Shown in pieces: positions 1 to 12,172 of a DNA stretch of 64,000 nucleotides. Position 1 is the first letter of the stretch. Each line of letters begins with the position of its first letter. Both the position numbers and the translations under genes were made by a program. Under the pieces are notes generated by a model that was given only the letters and a program-made list of their open reading frames with translations, was not told where the DNA came from and searched no databases. The DNA is from Triglochin maritima (Eukaryota > Streptophyta > Magnoliopsida > Alismatales > Juncaginaceae), in the NCBI GenBank assembly GCA_963682175.1, contig OY821771.1:13081001-13145000 (forward strand), in the 5' to 3' direction.

Positions 1-1
1 G

Positions 2-64
2 TCAGTTGTTTTGAATTTCGCGGACGAAATTCTTTTAAGGAGGGTAGATTGTAATAACTTAATC
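2..64 (+). pseudogene. C-terminal tail of a Ty3/gypsy pol polyprotein
   Basis: The second frame reads SVVLNFADEILLRRVDC and runs on to a stop at 62-64, inside the LTR. The pattern N-F-x-D-E-I-x-L-R-R matches the end of Tekay/Del-type pol proteins, which usually finish at the polypurine tract and LTR border. The purine-rich stretch at about 37-49 immediately before TGTAAT serves as the polypurine tract. The rest of the element lies to the left of the window, so nothing can be said about its intactness. Confidence 0.6.
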
Positions 65-2005
65 TAAGCAACCTAATTAAATTAAACTAAACTTAATTAA
101 CTCTAATTAATCATGCATGGAGAGGTGGAGGTGTTGGACATGTGGAGATTGAGGTGGATAGTTTTAATTGGAAAGGTTGTAGGTGAATGGTGATTGGAGG
201 AGATGGAGGTGATGAATGGATATATATAGTTAAGATAGGATTTTGTTAAAACGTTTTCTTCATCATTTGCAATTACCAGAGAGTGAAAGAGAGAGAGACT
301 TTCGGAGCAGAAGAAGGAGGAAAGAAGAAGTAAAGAAGAGGAAGAAGAAGAAGAAGGGAAGAAGAAGAGAAGAGGTGTTGAAGGGAGCTCGGGAGGCTTC
401 TTCAATCGACCAAAGGTATGCCAAATCTTCATTATAACTCACATAAGCCTTGTGAGTGTTGGGGATCGACGTTGGTGTCGAATTCCCCGTCGGAATTCAA
501 CCAATTCAGAGGTTGAAGACGACGATCGGTCGACCGGTGCCTGTGGGCAGTCGGCCGATCCTATTATTATATTGATGTTTACCCGCGAACGGTCGAACGA
601 TGTCGTTAGACGGTCGACCGTTATGCCAGATTTGTGCGGGAAAAAGGGGATATGCTGTTATCGGTCGAACGGGACCACTTAGCCGATCGACCGAATAACG
701 ATGAGAATGGGTCGGTTGGGGATTTTGACTTATTAAACGGTCGAACGTCCTTTACCTTGTTCGACCGATCCATTCGATGCTAAGTCGGTTGGGAGCTTTG
801 ACCAACAAAACGGTCGACCGCTCTTCAATTCTCGGTCGACCGACTGAGCATTTAATTAAGCGGTAGAGTGCTTGTGTTGTTTCGGTCGAACTGTATTTCA
901 GTTCCGGTCGACCGAACGAGACTTGGGCAAAATATTGAAATCCCTGTTATCGGTCGAACGACCCCTTGGTTCGACCGGTCGGATATATATTTTATATAAA
1001 ATTGTATAGCGTAGACCTTCCAAACGGTCGACCGCTAGATGACTTTTGTTCGACCGATTGGTCGGTAATTCGGTTGGCGTGGTTCGACCGGTAGATTTGT
1101 TTGTACAGTACTGTGTACTGTGTGGGGGACCGGTCGACCGGTGTGCTTGTAGCGGTCGACCGATCTGCCGCAGGTTGGTGGATTTATCCACACGCGATCC
1201 GTCGATGTCAGGTCGACTACCGGCTCCGAGGCGACGGTTGATTACCGGCTTTGAGAGCTACGGATTTCACCTTCGACGAAGGCGTATTATTGTTGTACTT
1301 TTTCCTCTCTTACCGAGCGGGGTGTGAGGGATGTGTACCGTAAACCTTGGGCAGTTTGCGAGGGTTTAGCGGTAGGCCGAGGATGTTCCGGCAGGGTGCG
1401 CGTTAGGCGACTCTTGGGGGAGCAGTGGCTGTCGTCTGACCCGAGTTGTGTATTCGGCGGGCTGACTCGCTCCTTGGGTGCGGCGTGTACCGGGGGTTCC
1501 TTCCTGCACTTTTTGGGGAGCAGTGGTGTCGACTGACCCTAGTGAGGCAGCGGTAGACTGACTTGACCCTAGTGGCAGGAGTGGTTCAGTGCCGCGGAGG
1601 CGGTGAGGGCATTATTGTGGGCCCGAGGCGGATGATCATGTGCATAGCATTGCATTGTCTTTAATTCTTTTTTATATTTTTAGGAGGTTTGGTATACGGG
1701 GTTCCTTCAGGGAACTCAGGCATGTTTGTTGTTTGCATTTCAGGTAGCGAGCAGGGTTAGAGTTTGAGGTGGTGACCGAGGACGGTGCCCCCGAGATCAG
1801 ATCATGTAGTTGTCAGTCTCTTTCTTTTGAGGTGATTACATATTGTATAGCTTTTGTCGTAATCACAGTCAGTTTGTATATTTGACTTCCACGTGGATCA
1901 TATTTATATTATATATGTTGGTTTGTTTCCCGTGACGTGCCCAGTGTTGACCGTTGACGGTCTTTATTATTGTTTAAATTTTCTGCTGTTTTCGGGTACG
2001 TTACA
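50..2005 (+). mobile_element. 3' LTR of a Ty3/gypsy retrotransposon, with palindrome array
   Basis: The LTR begins TGTAAT right after a polypurine tract and ends GTTACA, which gives inverted TGTAA/TTACA termini over 1956 bp. It holds an AG-rich stretch at about 280-375 and a dense array of self-complementary GGTCGACC motifs at about 520-1215. A GC-rich zone with short internal duplications (GGAGCAGTGG, TGACCCTAGTG) follows at about 1320-1600. A diverged relative lies at 14197-16388; they share GGTATGCCAA early and the phrase GGTGGTGACCGAGGACGATG-like near the 3' end. Short ORFs inside it have no recognisable product and are not treated as genes. The target-site duplication cannot be checked because the other end is off-window. 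Confidence 0.75.
527..1162. repeat. Array of CGGTCGACCG palindromes
   Basis: Eight exact copies of the 10-bp palindrome CGGTCGACCG start at 527, 611, 811, 833, 905, 1025, 1131 and 1153. Between them are about ten imperfect copies in which one arm is changed (GGTCGAAC or GTTCGACC). Spacing is irregular, so this is not a simple satellite. The block lies entirely inside the LTR at 50-2005. Confidence 0.9.
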
Positions 2006-4407
2006 CATGTAGTTAAAAATTCATATGGAACAATGAAAATTCATTGCAAAACATATAAGAACATTTTTTTAGAGCACAGAAAAAAGAGAAGGAAGATATA
2101 ATGAATATATATTGTTATACTTGCAGGACGGCTTCTTGTCTCCTCAAACTTAGATCCCAACTCATGGTGCAATCTTCAAATGTATTCTGAAATTGGAGCT
2201 AATAACTTAGTTATTCAAGCAAGACCATAAGATTACAAACCCCAACTTTACATGTTTTCGAATTGAAAGCAGACATATGCTTAAAAGCACAGTGACCTTT
2301 TAAACTTTTACTTCATTGTACATTGTTACATACCATGTGGTTACATTCACCATATGAAACCCTTCCGTTCCACTCCTAATACTAACTACTTATAAAATAA
2401 TAACACCCTTCTCGACATATGAAAGGGTAACATCGCTTAGTATTATGAGAATTCTATCAATCAGCCTGTATAACTTGACACGTATAATAGAACTCAAAAC
2501 AAAGAAAAATATTTTGTGTACATTTAATATTACAATTAACCACTGCAATACATGTATTTAATTGAAAAATAAAACAAAAGAAGGAAAGAAAGAAAAGAAG
2601 CAAAATCAAAAGTAACTCTTGAACCATCTAAAGCAAGCAAAACAAAAGTTGATTGAAATACCATTTTCGTAGTCCCACCAAATACTTCGAACACTTAAAT
2701 TATTTTGGCTTGTAGAGTGTTGTCATTAGCACTTACCCAATCTATCCATAGACATATCAACTGAACATTGAATCAAAAGAAATCCTCTCATACACATCAA
2801 TCATATAGTTAGAGGGCCTAAGAACTCTACATTCAATCAAACGAAATGCAACTTAATGGACAAATGCGCTCAACACCAGACCAAACAAAATCAAATTTCA
2901 AAAGTGAACAAACATAATTATACTAATAGAAATGCTTAGCGAAGAAAAAAATCCCTTCTATTCTGTGACAACAATGGAGTTTTTAGCAGTAACCATGACC
3001 ACAATGGGTTGAATCAATTCTTCTTAAAAACCAGTGACAAATACAACATCAAACTAAAAGAATATGATCTTATTGGCAATTCATCAAACACTTGGTACGC
3101 AAAATAGATAGATAAGATAACATTACCAGTGAGAGAACATCTAGCACTTGGTATTATAGATTCGTATTGCTAAGATATATGTCTTGTTGATAAGCATTGG
3201 GCTGCAACTTCTATTAATTGTTGTAAGAGAACTATAAGTTATGAATGAAAACACAGATGTAAAAAAGTATAAATATTTATGAAAGTAGATACATCAAACA
3301 AAGACAAAGTAGAGATTTTGTAGTAAAAATCATTAATGTAGTCTCATAGTAAAGATCAAAAGATAACCCCTTGCAAAAAAGTTCCAAAAAATAAATATGA
3401 ATTAAGCAAATGAAAAAAGTTAGTCTTTCAACTGGTAAGTAATCAAGCAACAAAACTTAAAGTTATAATAAGAATGGTGTCTTCTTTTATAATTAAATTT
3501 GATAAAAATGGGTCGTAAGCAAATTCCAAATCATAGGTAAGTAAAATTGGTCAGAAGCATATTCCAAATCAAAGGTAAGTTAGCATAATTACATGTCAAG
3601 TAATCTTAAACAACATAGGTTAGCCATCGGAAGGGGGAAATCAAAGAATAATAAATCATTTAAATGGAATAAAAGATTAAAAGATAGAACAAATAAGGAG
3701 AACACAAGACTATTTACTATAAAAATGCCACGTGAACAGGAGAAAATAGTAAAGAAGAAAACATGTGTGTTACCATTTATGTTGAATCTCTTTGAGTTAT
3801 GACTTGAGAGGGGTGAGTGATTCATTGGAACAATCCATAATATCGCTCCACATTTGAATCAGTAACGTGGAGATTGGTTGGAGCAAACTACGGTGGGCAG
3901 TTGCCAAGTGCTTTGAGGAAGTGAGGTAGAATGGGTTGGTTTCAAAGTTGGTGGGGATGGCTTGGAAAGGTTGCCATCTGTTGGAGAAGCATTGAGTTTT
4001 TCTGGAGAGGTGTTTGTTCGCAAGGAAACAAATGGTAATTTGAACTGTTGTGTGTGAGAACGAGATTAATTGAGGCATTGATTGGACGGTTTATATGGCT
4101 TCAAGGGACCAGAAAAGTTGTTTTTGGTATTGGAGGGTTCAAATTTAAGTTTTTGTAAATGGACCGTCGTAATTTAATGAAATGACCAGCAAAAAATGTT
4201 TCTACGCCAAACCATTTATATAATACTAGAGATTGGGTGTCCCACTCAGACTTTTCAAAATTTAACAAAACATCAATGCAAGATCATAGTTCACGGACAC
4301 AAATTGTAAAGTAACGAACAACATACACAAGCATATTATCAAAAATTCATTAAAAACAACCGAAAAATAACACAAGAGAAGTAGAATCCTCCAAATTAAA
4401 TCTTTCT
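2006..4407. other. AT-rich interval, no gene recognised
   Basis: This stretch is AT-rich, with scattered poly-A and GAAA-type simple repeats (for example around 2570-2600). A roughly 50-bp imperfect tandem duplication lies around 3508-3580, where 'AAGCAAATTCCAAATCATAGG' recurs with few changes. Short ORFs such as 3797-4078 (-) show no domain I recognise. No convincing exon, RNA gene or element boundary was found. Confidence 0.5.
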
Positions 4408-4631
4408 TGTTGTAAAACATCATGGATGTTTCACCTTCTCATCCCATAACTCCATCAATCTCTCACATTCTCATTACTCTTGTAACATACACTCTTTCAT
4501 TTGCCTCCTATAGCCTATAAATAGGAGACCATTGTAAGACCATTGTAATATTTTTCGTGATGATGAAATACTACAAATATTCTTCCCCAAATCTTTATCT
4601 TCTTTGTTCCATGTATATTTATTTTATAACA
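4408..4631 (+). repeat. 5' LTR of copia element
   Basis: This 224-bp LTR has TG...CA ends. A TATA-like sequence (CTATAAATAGGAG) near 4514-4526 is the probable LTR promoter. About 94 per cent of positions match the right LTR. Confidence 0.9.
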
Positions 4632-4633
4632 CG

Positions 4634-4645
4634 TTATCAGCACGA
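4634..4645 (+). other. Primer-binding site of copia element
   Basis: TTATCAGCACGA begins two bases after the 5' LTR. This variant of the initiator-Met-tRNA-type PBS is common in Ale/Retrofit-like copia elements of plants. Confidence 0.65.
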
Positions 4646-7600
4646 AAGTTCTACTACCGGCTAAAACCTTTGGTGTCACTCACGTCTCAAGGTAACAAAT
4701 CCATGTGTTTGATTCACAATGTGACATACAAAATTTCTTCCGTTTATCTGTCAAAAAATGTTTGTTTTGATCATACAAAAATGTTAGAAATGTGATTTCA
4801 TCTTGCATGATTAATAAAGAAGTCATTTTCAATCAATTGGGGTTGTATATGTATACTCTAAAAATGAAATAAAAAATATTTTTGGAAGTGTGAATCTCGG
4901 ATAATGGTATATCTTAGTGCTTTACAACAACAACAACAAAATCACAATTTATAAGATCTTTTGTGACATGATTATATGATTTTTCGGATATTTATTTTGT
5001 TATTTTTGTCAATATATTAATGTGCTTATGTTGGAGGGGAACCATTATTTAGTTCTTAATTTAAATTTTGCACAACAAATATCATTATTGGTTATTCTGC
5101 CACGTGCTATAATACATTGATGCATCAGTCAATAATTGTTGTTTTTTACCCAACAAATTATGTTCAAAAGACAAAATAAAATAAAATCTAATGTCATGGT
5201 TTAGCATTGGTTATAATATTAATTTTTTTTTGCGAGAAAATATTTTATATTGGTTAGTACTTTCATTAGTCCAATATATTTCCATACTTGTGATTTTTAT
5301 TCAGTTACGATGAGATTCTTCTAGATATTAATAATTTACATGCTAAAATGTTGATATGCATAATTTCTATCTAAAAGACATATATGAATATTTTACTTAC
5401 ATCTTGAATGTGTATTTGTTCATTACAAGGTAATTAATTTACCTACATTGTGCATAGAATATATCATGACAATTTTGTATATATAAAAAATAAATGAGAC
5501 TACATATATACAATCAATATATGTTGTTTTTGGAATTGTTAATATGCACTTTTGTTTATCATATGATTCAGGTACATTATAATATATTCCGTTTTGAGGA
5601 TTTTAATTTAGTATGCACCGATAGAAGAAAAAAAGAAGGTAATAAGTTGCATGCATGTACCAATTATGCTTTGATGCTTGTAAGTTATGACTTTTAACTC
5701 TATACTTGAAATCATGGATAAGAATGACGTCTTATCATGGATTATGGACGTTGAACCTAACTCATTGCCTTTTAAATATCAATGACTAGAGAAAGAAGCA
5801 TCAAATCAAAATAAAATGGAGGTTGTGATTTTTTTTTGCTATCTTATTTGTTAAAATGATTTTAAAAGTATTATGATTTAATCTAATGTCTGTTTTTGTG
5901 GTTGGACAAAATATCGAGTTATTGATCCAAATTTCATGAATTCTCGATCAAATGAAGCATGAAATGAAATAGTTATATATTTAGTAGTGCTTCTAAAATT
6001 GAATGATATATATCTCATGCAACTTTGTATTGATTCACTTGCTTAGTATAAGTTATATGAATTCTTAGTAACATGTTGATTAAAAGAGTATTTGTAAAGT
6101 GGTTCAAGCATGTGATTAATACTTGTTAATTTTGATGCATCACATGATCATTCACAACCAATACGAGCATTCATCTCGTGAGCACATAATATTCATCTTA
6201 ATAGATGTATATATAGTACAATGTGCTACAATATAGTGGAATTTGAATCACCACGTTACAAAGTGATCATTGTTATTAAAAATGATATGCATTTGCCCAG
6301 AAGGTGAATATCTTAATATTCATAAAATGCTAATATACAAAGATTTAGAGATCATTCATTTAAAAAGGGTTATGAAATTTTATGATAATCCCTGAAGGAT
6401 TCATATGACCATCTAAACGACGTGCAAATAGCTAATTGAGTAAAAATGCACATCGATCTCTAAATCAAACCCTATGACCAGAAGTTCATAGATATATAGA
6501 AATTAGTAGTAAAATAAAAAATATATATTTTATTGATCACTTTACAAATTAATGACCCAATACTCTTTTGGGTTATGCATCACTGATGATTTAAGGTCAT
6601 GAGAGTTGTTGGAAAACCACGATTTTTTTTACCTTTTTTTGTGTGCCAGAAGCACTCACTACAAAGTATCGTGAAAACAAGAGCATAAGCAGTGGACTAA
6701 ATTTTGTGCAAATAAATATGAAATAAAGATGACATCAACGAGACAAAACATGCCCAGAAGTGCCTAAATAAAATCATCTCTTATATTAATTATGGATGTC
6801 ATCATACGTATTATTTTGGTGAAGCTTTAGATAATTTTTTTGACTTTTATTACGACCAAATGAGGTTCAATTTGTCAACCGTTTTGCACAATAAAATGAG
6901 AGTCCCTCTGTTTTTAAAATATCTCTCAATATTGATCATTATGGGATCTTAAAATTTATACATGATACATTAATGTGGATATATACCTGATAATATTATT
7001 CATTAATATTTATGGTTGATATACATCATGTCATGAATCTTCCCTTACTTTACTTGTACAATAATGAATAAATTGTTTCCCTCCTGCGATTTAAAGCTCC
7101 TGAAGGGCTAAGTTTTATTGTCTAATCCAACAATCATATATATAGGATGTACATTTTCTGGCATTAGCGGGAGAAGGTAGAAGCTTAAAGAATGTCTAGA
7201 AAATGTACTATATTGAACTTGAAGTTCATAAGAAAATATACGTACAAGTATGGTTGAACCTGAAGTTCATAAAATCATTATCTTGCAATATCCAGCAAGT
7301 AATTGTCATACATTTTTATTGATCACAAAAGAGCGACTAAGCCTTATATTACTAGACATAAACCACATAATATGAAGTGGAGATCTCCACATATATGATA
7401 AAATATATTTGAGCTCAACCAACTCCAGAAGCGTGGACCATAGCATACATTATTTGTGGAAATGAAATAAAAGTTAGTCACTCTCATTGCACCTCGTGAA
7501 GAGGTTATTCCTGAAGAATATAAACCCGTAAAAATAAATGTAGCTGCTGAACAAAAGATTAAAGAAATTACGGGGATACAGAATGGTCAAATCCTAAAGT

Positions 7601-9164
7601 TTTGGGAAACGATGAGGATTTGATTATTATTGACGTAAAACTTGCAATCAGTTATATATGTTGATACGAGAGATATTAAATAATTATTAAAATTATTGTC
7701 GACAATTCATTCGCCTTCTTAATAGCATGTTATCTCAAGAAAAGAAAAATGGATCCAAAACCTATGATATTATAAGAATGTCAGAAGCATTCGTATTTGA
7801 TATAAACAAAAGAAGACGAACAATATATAATAAACTCGTTGAATAAATATATTATTTGGACATGTAGTCCTGATTTCTAAAATTATATCCCTGAAGGATA
7901 CAAATAGAAATCACAATAACATGCAATACATTATAAAGAGAGAAGTAATATAAGGGTATTCGTAGGACCCAACATCCATCGTCATGTTACCCATTCTCTC
8001 GTAATATTGATAATATGTTTTGTTACATGATCAATATGATATGCATATAAGATATGTTGTGACTTTAAAGTTTTATAAGTCACTTAATATTGATACATAT
8101 ATGAATGTCCCTGAAGGACAAAGATGACAAAATATATTATATAATAACAACAATCAAAAGATGCACTATACAAAGATCACTATATGAAGAAACAAGTAAG
8201 AGTGTGCATATAACCTCTTCAATCAAAGTCATCCTGAAGAATGATACGAAGTTGATCTTAGCCATCCATATGTTTCACCCAATAACAAAATTTACTATTA
8301 TTTATTATATGCATATGACTTGATGTCATAGGGCCTCCAACAGAGTTTTTGAAAAACTGTGAAATATTTAATGACGGATTTTTAAATAAATGACTAGAGA
8401 TAAATCAATTGTTTTTCGACCTGAAGTTTGAACATTCTGCAGAAGAGAATTGGTACAATGATTCAATTGTAGAAAGGGAATATTGAAGAAAAATATTCTA
8501 CTAAATGCTCATCTCTAAAGCACATTAACAAAAGACATCTATTGTATATCGACAAAGATCTAATGTCTTATAGGACCTGAAGTTCCTTATCAAGTTCATA
8601 GTAAATGTTTTTCTGAAAAGATTTATATGACGTTCAAGGATCTACAAATTTCTAGTCATGCGACAAAGATTTATATTAGTAATGTTTCATACATGTCCAA
8701 TACACATCAATTATTATCACAAACTATTTGGTGTCATTATATGGTGTCATTACAATTTTATGCAAGTTGGTGAATCAGTTATTGATTCTTACATTATCAT
8801 ATTTCTATGCATCAATGTAAATATGAGACATCTTTAAATTGTCCATAAGTAATATCTTTTGAGGTAACATATTCATATTTTGCAAAAGTTGTCACAATTT
8901 GTGTTACTCCCAGTATATCATTTGAGAAAAATTGCGCAAACACATTTCACAATCATATTATCTAAGTGAAATATAGTAAACATACATTAAATCCGTTAAG
9001 CTATCATGTATTTGTTTATTGAATCCCCGTGCACTTTTGTGTTTAAGAACTTTCTAAATTATATTCGTAAGTTTGGTAAACTACGAATCAGGGGGGTGGA
9101 TTTCTATTTATCGTCCGTGAATGATGGATATACATGAAGGATAAAGCCCAAAAGACTTGTAGTT

Positions 9165-9700
9165 GCACACTTTTTTCCATTTTCCAATTTTTGTCCTAAA
9201 ATGTTTTATTGGTTAAAGGTTTTTAATGAGTCAACTTGTGCAATTTTGTTAGCGTATGTTATGCACTCTTTTCCTTAGCTACTTTTTCCCACAGGATTTT
9301 GTGGCAAGGTTTTTAACTAGACAAACATAACGCGTATTATCTAAGGGAGTATTATAACGTATGTTGAATTGAGGGGGAGAATTATACGGTGCACTCTTTT
9401 TCCTTCACCAAGTTTTTGTCCCACAGGGTTTTACTTGGCAAGGTTTTTAATGAGGCAGATGAATCAAGTGACAACTGATCATATCCAATCAAGCGAGAAT
9501 TTGGCGGATTTATTTACAAAGTCATTGGCCACCAAAGTCTTTAAGAAGCTTGTCTTTAAATTTGGTGTTCGTCGTTTGAAGAATATATGTTGAAGTGAGG
9601 GGGAGCATAATACGCGTTGTACTCTTTTTTCCTTCATCAAGTTTTTATCCCATCGGGTTTTTCTTGATAAGGTTTTTAACGAGGCAGCATCTCTAGCGTA
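9165..9700 (+). repeat. Four imperfect repeats at 3' end of copia internal region
   Basis: The phrase CTTTTTTCCTTCACCAAGTTTTT-like, followed by a CCCACAGGGTTTT-like piece and AAGGTTTTTAA-GAGGCA, recurs four times, near 9172, 9262, 9390 and 9615. The third copy overlaps the pol tail. Such 3' repeats are typical of this copia lineage. Their role is unknown to me. Confidence 0.75.
9440..9593 (+). pseudogene. Copia pol remnant, RNase H C-terminal tail
   Basis: The reading frame gives MRQMNQVTTDHIQSSENLADLFTKS and continues to RRLKNIC before the stop at 9591-9593. The motif NLADLFTKSL with a following K-KL is the usual C-terminus of plant Ty1/copia polyproteins, just after RNase H. Upstream the frame is lost within a few codons, so only this tail of the polyprotein is readable. 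It lies about 130 bp before the 3' LTR, as expected. Confidence 0.75.
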
Positions 9701-9724
9701 TAAAGGTGAAGATCCAAGGGGGAG

Positions 9725-9948
9725 TGTTGTGAAATATCATGGATGCTTCACCTTCTCCTCCCATAACTCCATCAACCTCTCACATTCACATTACTCTTGT
9801 AACATACACCCTTTCATTTGTCTCCTATAGTCTATAAATAGGAGACCATTATAAGACCATTGTAATATTTTTTGTGATGCTGAAATACTACAAATATTCT
9901 TCCCCAAATCTGTATCTTCTTTGTTCCATGTATATTTATTTTAAAACA
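9725..9948 (+). repeat. 3' LTR of copia element
   Basis: This is the second 224-bp LTR, preceded by a purine tract and followed by the TTTCT duplication at 9949-9953. Confidence 0.9.
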
Positions 9949-9952
9949 TTTC

Positions 9953-10522
9953 TTACCCATCATCACCACCAACACTAAGCTCCATAGTGACCTCCTGGAA
10001 CACCTAACTCCGCGAAACCTCGACAAACCCCAACTTCGTAAACAACCCGACCGATGCCACATTCACGACCCCAATCTTAACCCTAAACCTCCTCACCCCC
10101 AACTCCATCTTAGCAAACCCCATCATCATCTCCACCGCCTCCCTCCCAATCCCCTTCCCCCTACTCGCCTCCTCCGCCACCATCATCTCCACCTCCCTAT
10201 CCTCCACATCATTAAGGTACAAATTCACGTCCCCCACCATCGCCTCAACGTGAGGCCCACCAGTGTCGTCCTCTGTATAGGTTAGGAGGGATCTGTGAAG
10301 GATGATGAAGGTGTGTTTGAGGGGGTCGTGGGTCCAGGAGTGGTGGACAGCGTACTCTTGGGAGAGGGTGACGAGTTGCATCCGGCGGTGGTAGGTCGGA
10401 ACGTGGGCAAGCATGTACGGGATTAGGATGGTTTACGTGCCGATTAGGCGAGTTTGCTTTAAGGATGGAACTGGAATGTGAGGTTCGGGTGGAATTGGGG
10501 AGGAAGATGGTGGAGGAGACAT
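9953..10522 (-). pseudogene. N-acetyltransferase 9-like (GNAT) pseudogene
   Basis: The minus strand encodes a protein resembling plant NAT9-like acetyltransferases of the GNAT superfamily, which transfer acetyl from acetyl-CoA. Recognisable blocks in order are LIPYMLAHVPTYHRRMQ, LSQEYAVHHSWTHDPLKHTFI, HVEAMVGDVNLYLND, and motif A with the acetyl-CoA loop, SRGKGIGREAVEMMM. The last block is GVVNVASVGLFTKLGFVEVS. Three lesions are visible. An in-frame TAA follows 'LIGT' about 30 codons in. Relative to my memory of the family, roughly 15 residues are missing between HRRMQ and LVTLSQEY. After FVEVSRS there is an in-frame TAG, while the expected VFQEVTMEL lies in the next frame. The reading ends at a TAA at 9955-9953, four bases from the copia insertion. 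About 140 codons have no intron, so a retrocopy is possible but unproven. Confidence 0.75.
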
Positions 10523-10882
10523 TTTGGATTTGGGAAAGAGACCCAACACAACAATAACATTGTATTTCTATTATGGTGGAGAAGTAGCCCAAGGATTGAG
10601 AGGTAGTACAGGTGGTGCACAGTGAACTCTGGAAGTTAGGAGACGATTTGTGGAAAGTTTAAAGGTCGTTGATGATTCATTGGTGGAGAAGTTTCTTCTA
10701 GGATGGGGACGGTTGCGGTGAGGGGTGTTCTTTGAAGGAATTTGAGTCGTTGAAGATGATATTCAGTGATTGGGGACGGTTACGGTGAGAGGCGAGACTT
10801 TTTAAAGTTTATAAGATAACACGTGTTATAATGCCTTTCTGTCAAAGCAGCAATCTCTTTTATAAGGGGTCCAATGCATTAG
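10523..10882. other. Flank of NAT9-like pseudogene, no gene seen
   Basis: This stretch lies 5' of the pseudogene. It contains a short repeated phrase, GGGGACGGTTGCGGTGAGG near 10704 and GGGGACGGTTACGGTGAGA near 10775. Nothing codes convincingly. Confidence 0.4.
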
Positions 10883-11457
10883 TAGGGCTGACAAATTCGT
10901 GTTTCGTGTTGTGTTTGACACGAACACGAATTGTACGAATTATTTTTCCTCGACCCGAAAATGAACACAAACACAAATTAATAAGAAATAGTCGACACGA
11001 ATACGAAAATCTAATCTTAAACCCGAACACGAATTTGGTAACCCGAACACGACCCACGTTGACATGAATCCATTTTTCGTGTTCGTGTTGACACGAACAC
11101 GAATTAACCCGAATAACTCGAACTGACTTGTTTGACACGAATTTTTACAATCACGAATTAACTTGAACACAAAATAACATGTTTAACACCAATTATGACA
11201 TGTTTGACACAATTTATACAAACACGAATTAACCCGAACACGAACTAGCATGTTTGACACTAATTACACAAAACACGAACCCGACCCGAATTACAGTTCG
11301 TGTTATTCGTGTCAACCCGAATTACACGAAATACAAAATACTCCAACCCGAACCCGACCAAAATTACAGTTCGTGACATTTGTGTCGACCCGAATTACAG
11401 TATTTAGTGTTGGATTCGGGTTCGGGCTTCGTGTCATGACCTGAATTGCCAGCCCTA
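10883..11457. mobile_element. hAT-type MITE with internal CGAACACGAA repeats
   Basis: The element starts TAGGGCTGACAAATTCG and ends GAATTGCCAGCCCTA, which are imperfect terminal inverted repeats. It is bounded by a perfect 8-bp duplication TGCATTAG at 10875-10882 and 11458-11465. The 8-bp TSD and TAGGGCTGGCAA-like termini are characteristic of non-autonomous hAT elements in plants. The 575-bp interior is almost entirely variants of CCGAACACGAATTAAC on both strands. It encodes no transposase; the overlapping ORFs in this stretch are products of the repeat. Confidence 0.92.
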
Positions 11458-11465
11458 TGCATTAG

Positions 11466-11828
11466 TTGTTCTTAAAGAAATGAAGACCTAAGATTTCTTA
11501 TGTGTTTGCCAACTATATTGTTAGACTTTACTAATATACGAAGAAGAATGAGGTTGTTTGAATGTTGTTTCAATTTGTAATTCTTAATAGCAGCTTTTAT
11601 GTTATCTGTCATTATAGGAATTACATTGTAAGATGGAGCGACACATGGTGATTTTTAAACAAATGACATTGACCGTATTTGTTATTTTCAAATTTACATT
11701 ATTTTGTTTGCTATTTTGTATTTTATAAAGAAGTTCAGATTCAAAAATTCTACTCCAATAAAAAATATCCCATGTTGCTGTATAAATCTTTACAAATAAA
11801 ATTGAAATGCTCTTTACATATTACATGT
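11466..11828. other. AT-rich spacer between two DNA transposons
   Basis: Nothing recognisable was seen. It is AT-rich with no long ORF. Confidence 0.4.
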
Positions 11829-12130
11829 CACTAGTGCAGAATGCACAATAGACGTCGGATATGAACACATCCGACGTCTATAGGTATAGACGTCGGATAT
11901 TCAAACATACGACGTCTATAAGTTTGTATAAACGTCGGTTTTTGTAGTACAACCGACGTCTATACCTCCTGAAATAAGAAAAATATTGTTTGTTTATTTT
12001 TTGTGATTTATTTCGTATAAGAATTTATGTGAATTTATTTTGTAGAAGAATTTATGCAATTTTGTACTTCGTAGAAAGTAATGTGAATTATGGTCACATG
12101 TGTGTTTATGACCATATGTGTTGAAGTTTA

Positions 12131-12172
12131 GTCCCACATTGGAGAGAAAAATTTGTTGGTGGAGTTTATATA
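12131..12172 (+). promoter_or_regulatory. U6-snRNA-type USE plus TATA box inside CACTA element
   Basis: GTCCCACATTG at 12131-12141 differs by one base from the plant snRNA upstream sequence element RTCCCACATCG. It is followed after 23 bases by TTTATATA at 12165-12172. In plants the three-helical-turn spacing of USE and TATA directs RNA polymerase III, as in U6, while four turns directs polymerase II. Transcription would start near 12195, and the first later run of T is TTTTTT at 12318-12323, giving a possible RNA of about 130 nt. The downstream sequence is not U6. Activity is inferred, not shown. Confidence 0.55.

Larger units (their letters stand above)
4408..9948 (+). mobile_element. Complete but decayed Ty1/copia element (Ale/Retrofit-like)
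   Basis: Two 224-bp direct repeats at 4408-4631 and 9725-9948 begin TGTTGT and end with ACA. The flanks are identical 5-bp duplications, TTTCT, at 4403-4407 and 9949-9953. The PBS-like sequence TTATCAGCACGA follows the left LTR, and a purine tract (AAGGGGGAG) precedes the right one. I count about 14 differences between the LTRs (about 6 per cent), so the insertion is not recent. The internal region is full of stops. Recognisable scraps are a piece near 7481-7590 and the pol C-terminus near 9440-9593. The lineage call rests on the PBS and the 3' repeats and is an inference. Confidence 0.9.

Noticed and set aside
243..437. 64-residue Arg/Lys/Glu-rich ORF
   Set aside because: It is a translation of an AG-rich low-complexity stretch within the LTR.
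10860..11444. Several overlapping ORFs with repeated TRTRP or NTNTK words
   Set aside because: They are translations of the hAT MITE's CGAACACGAA repeat.
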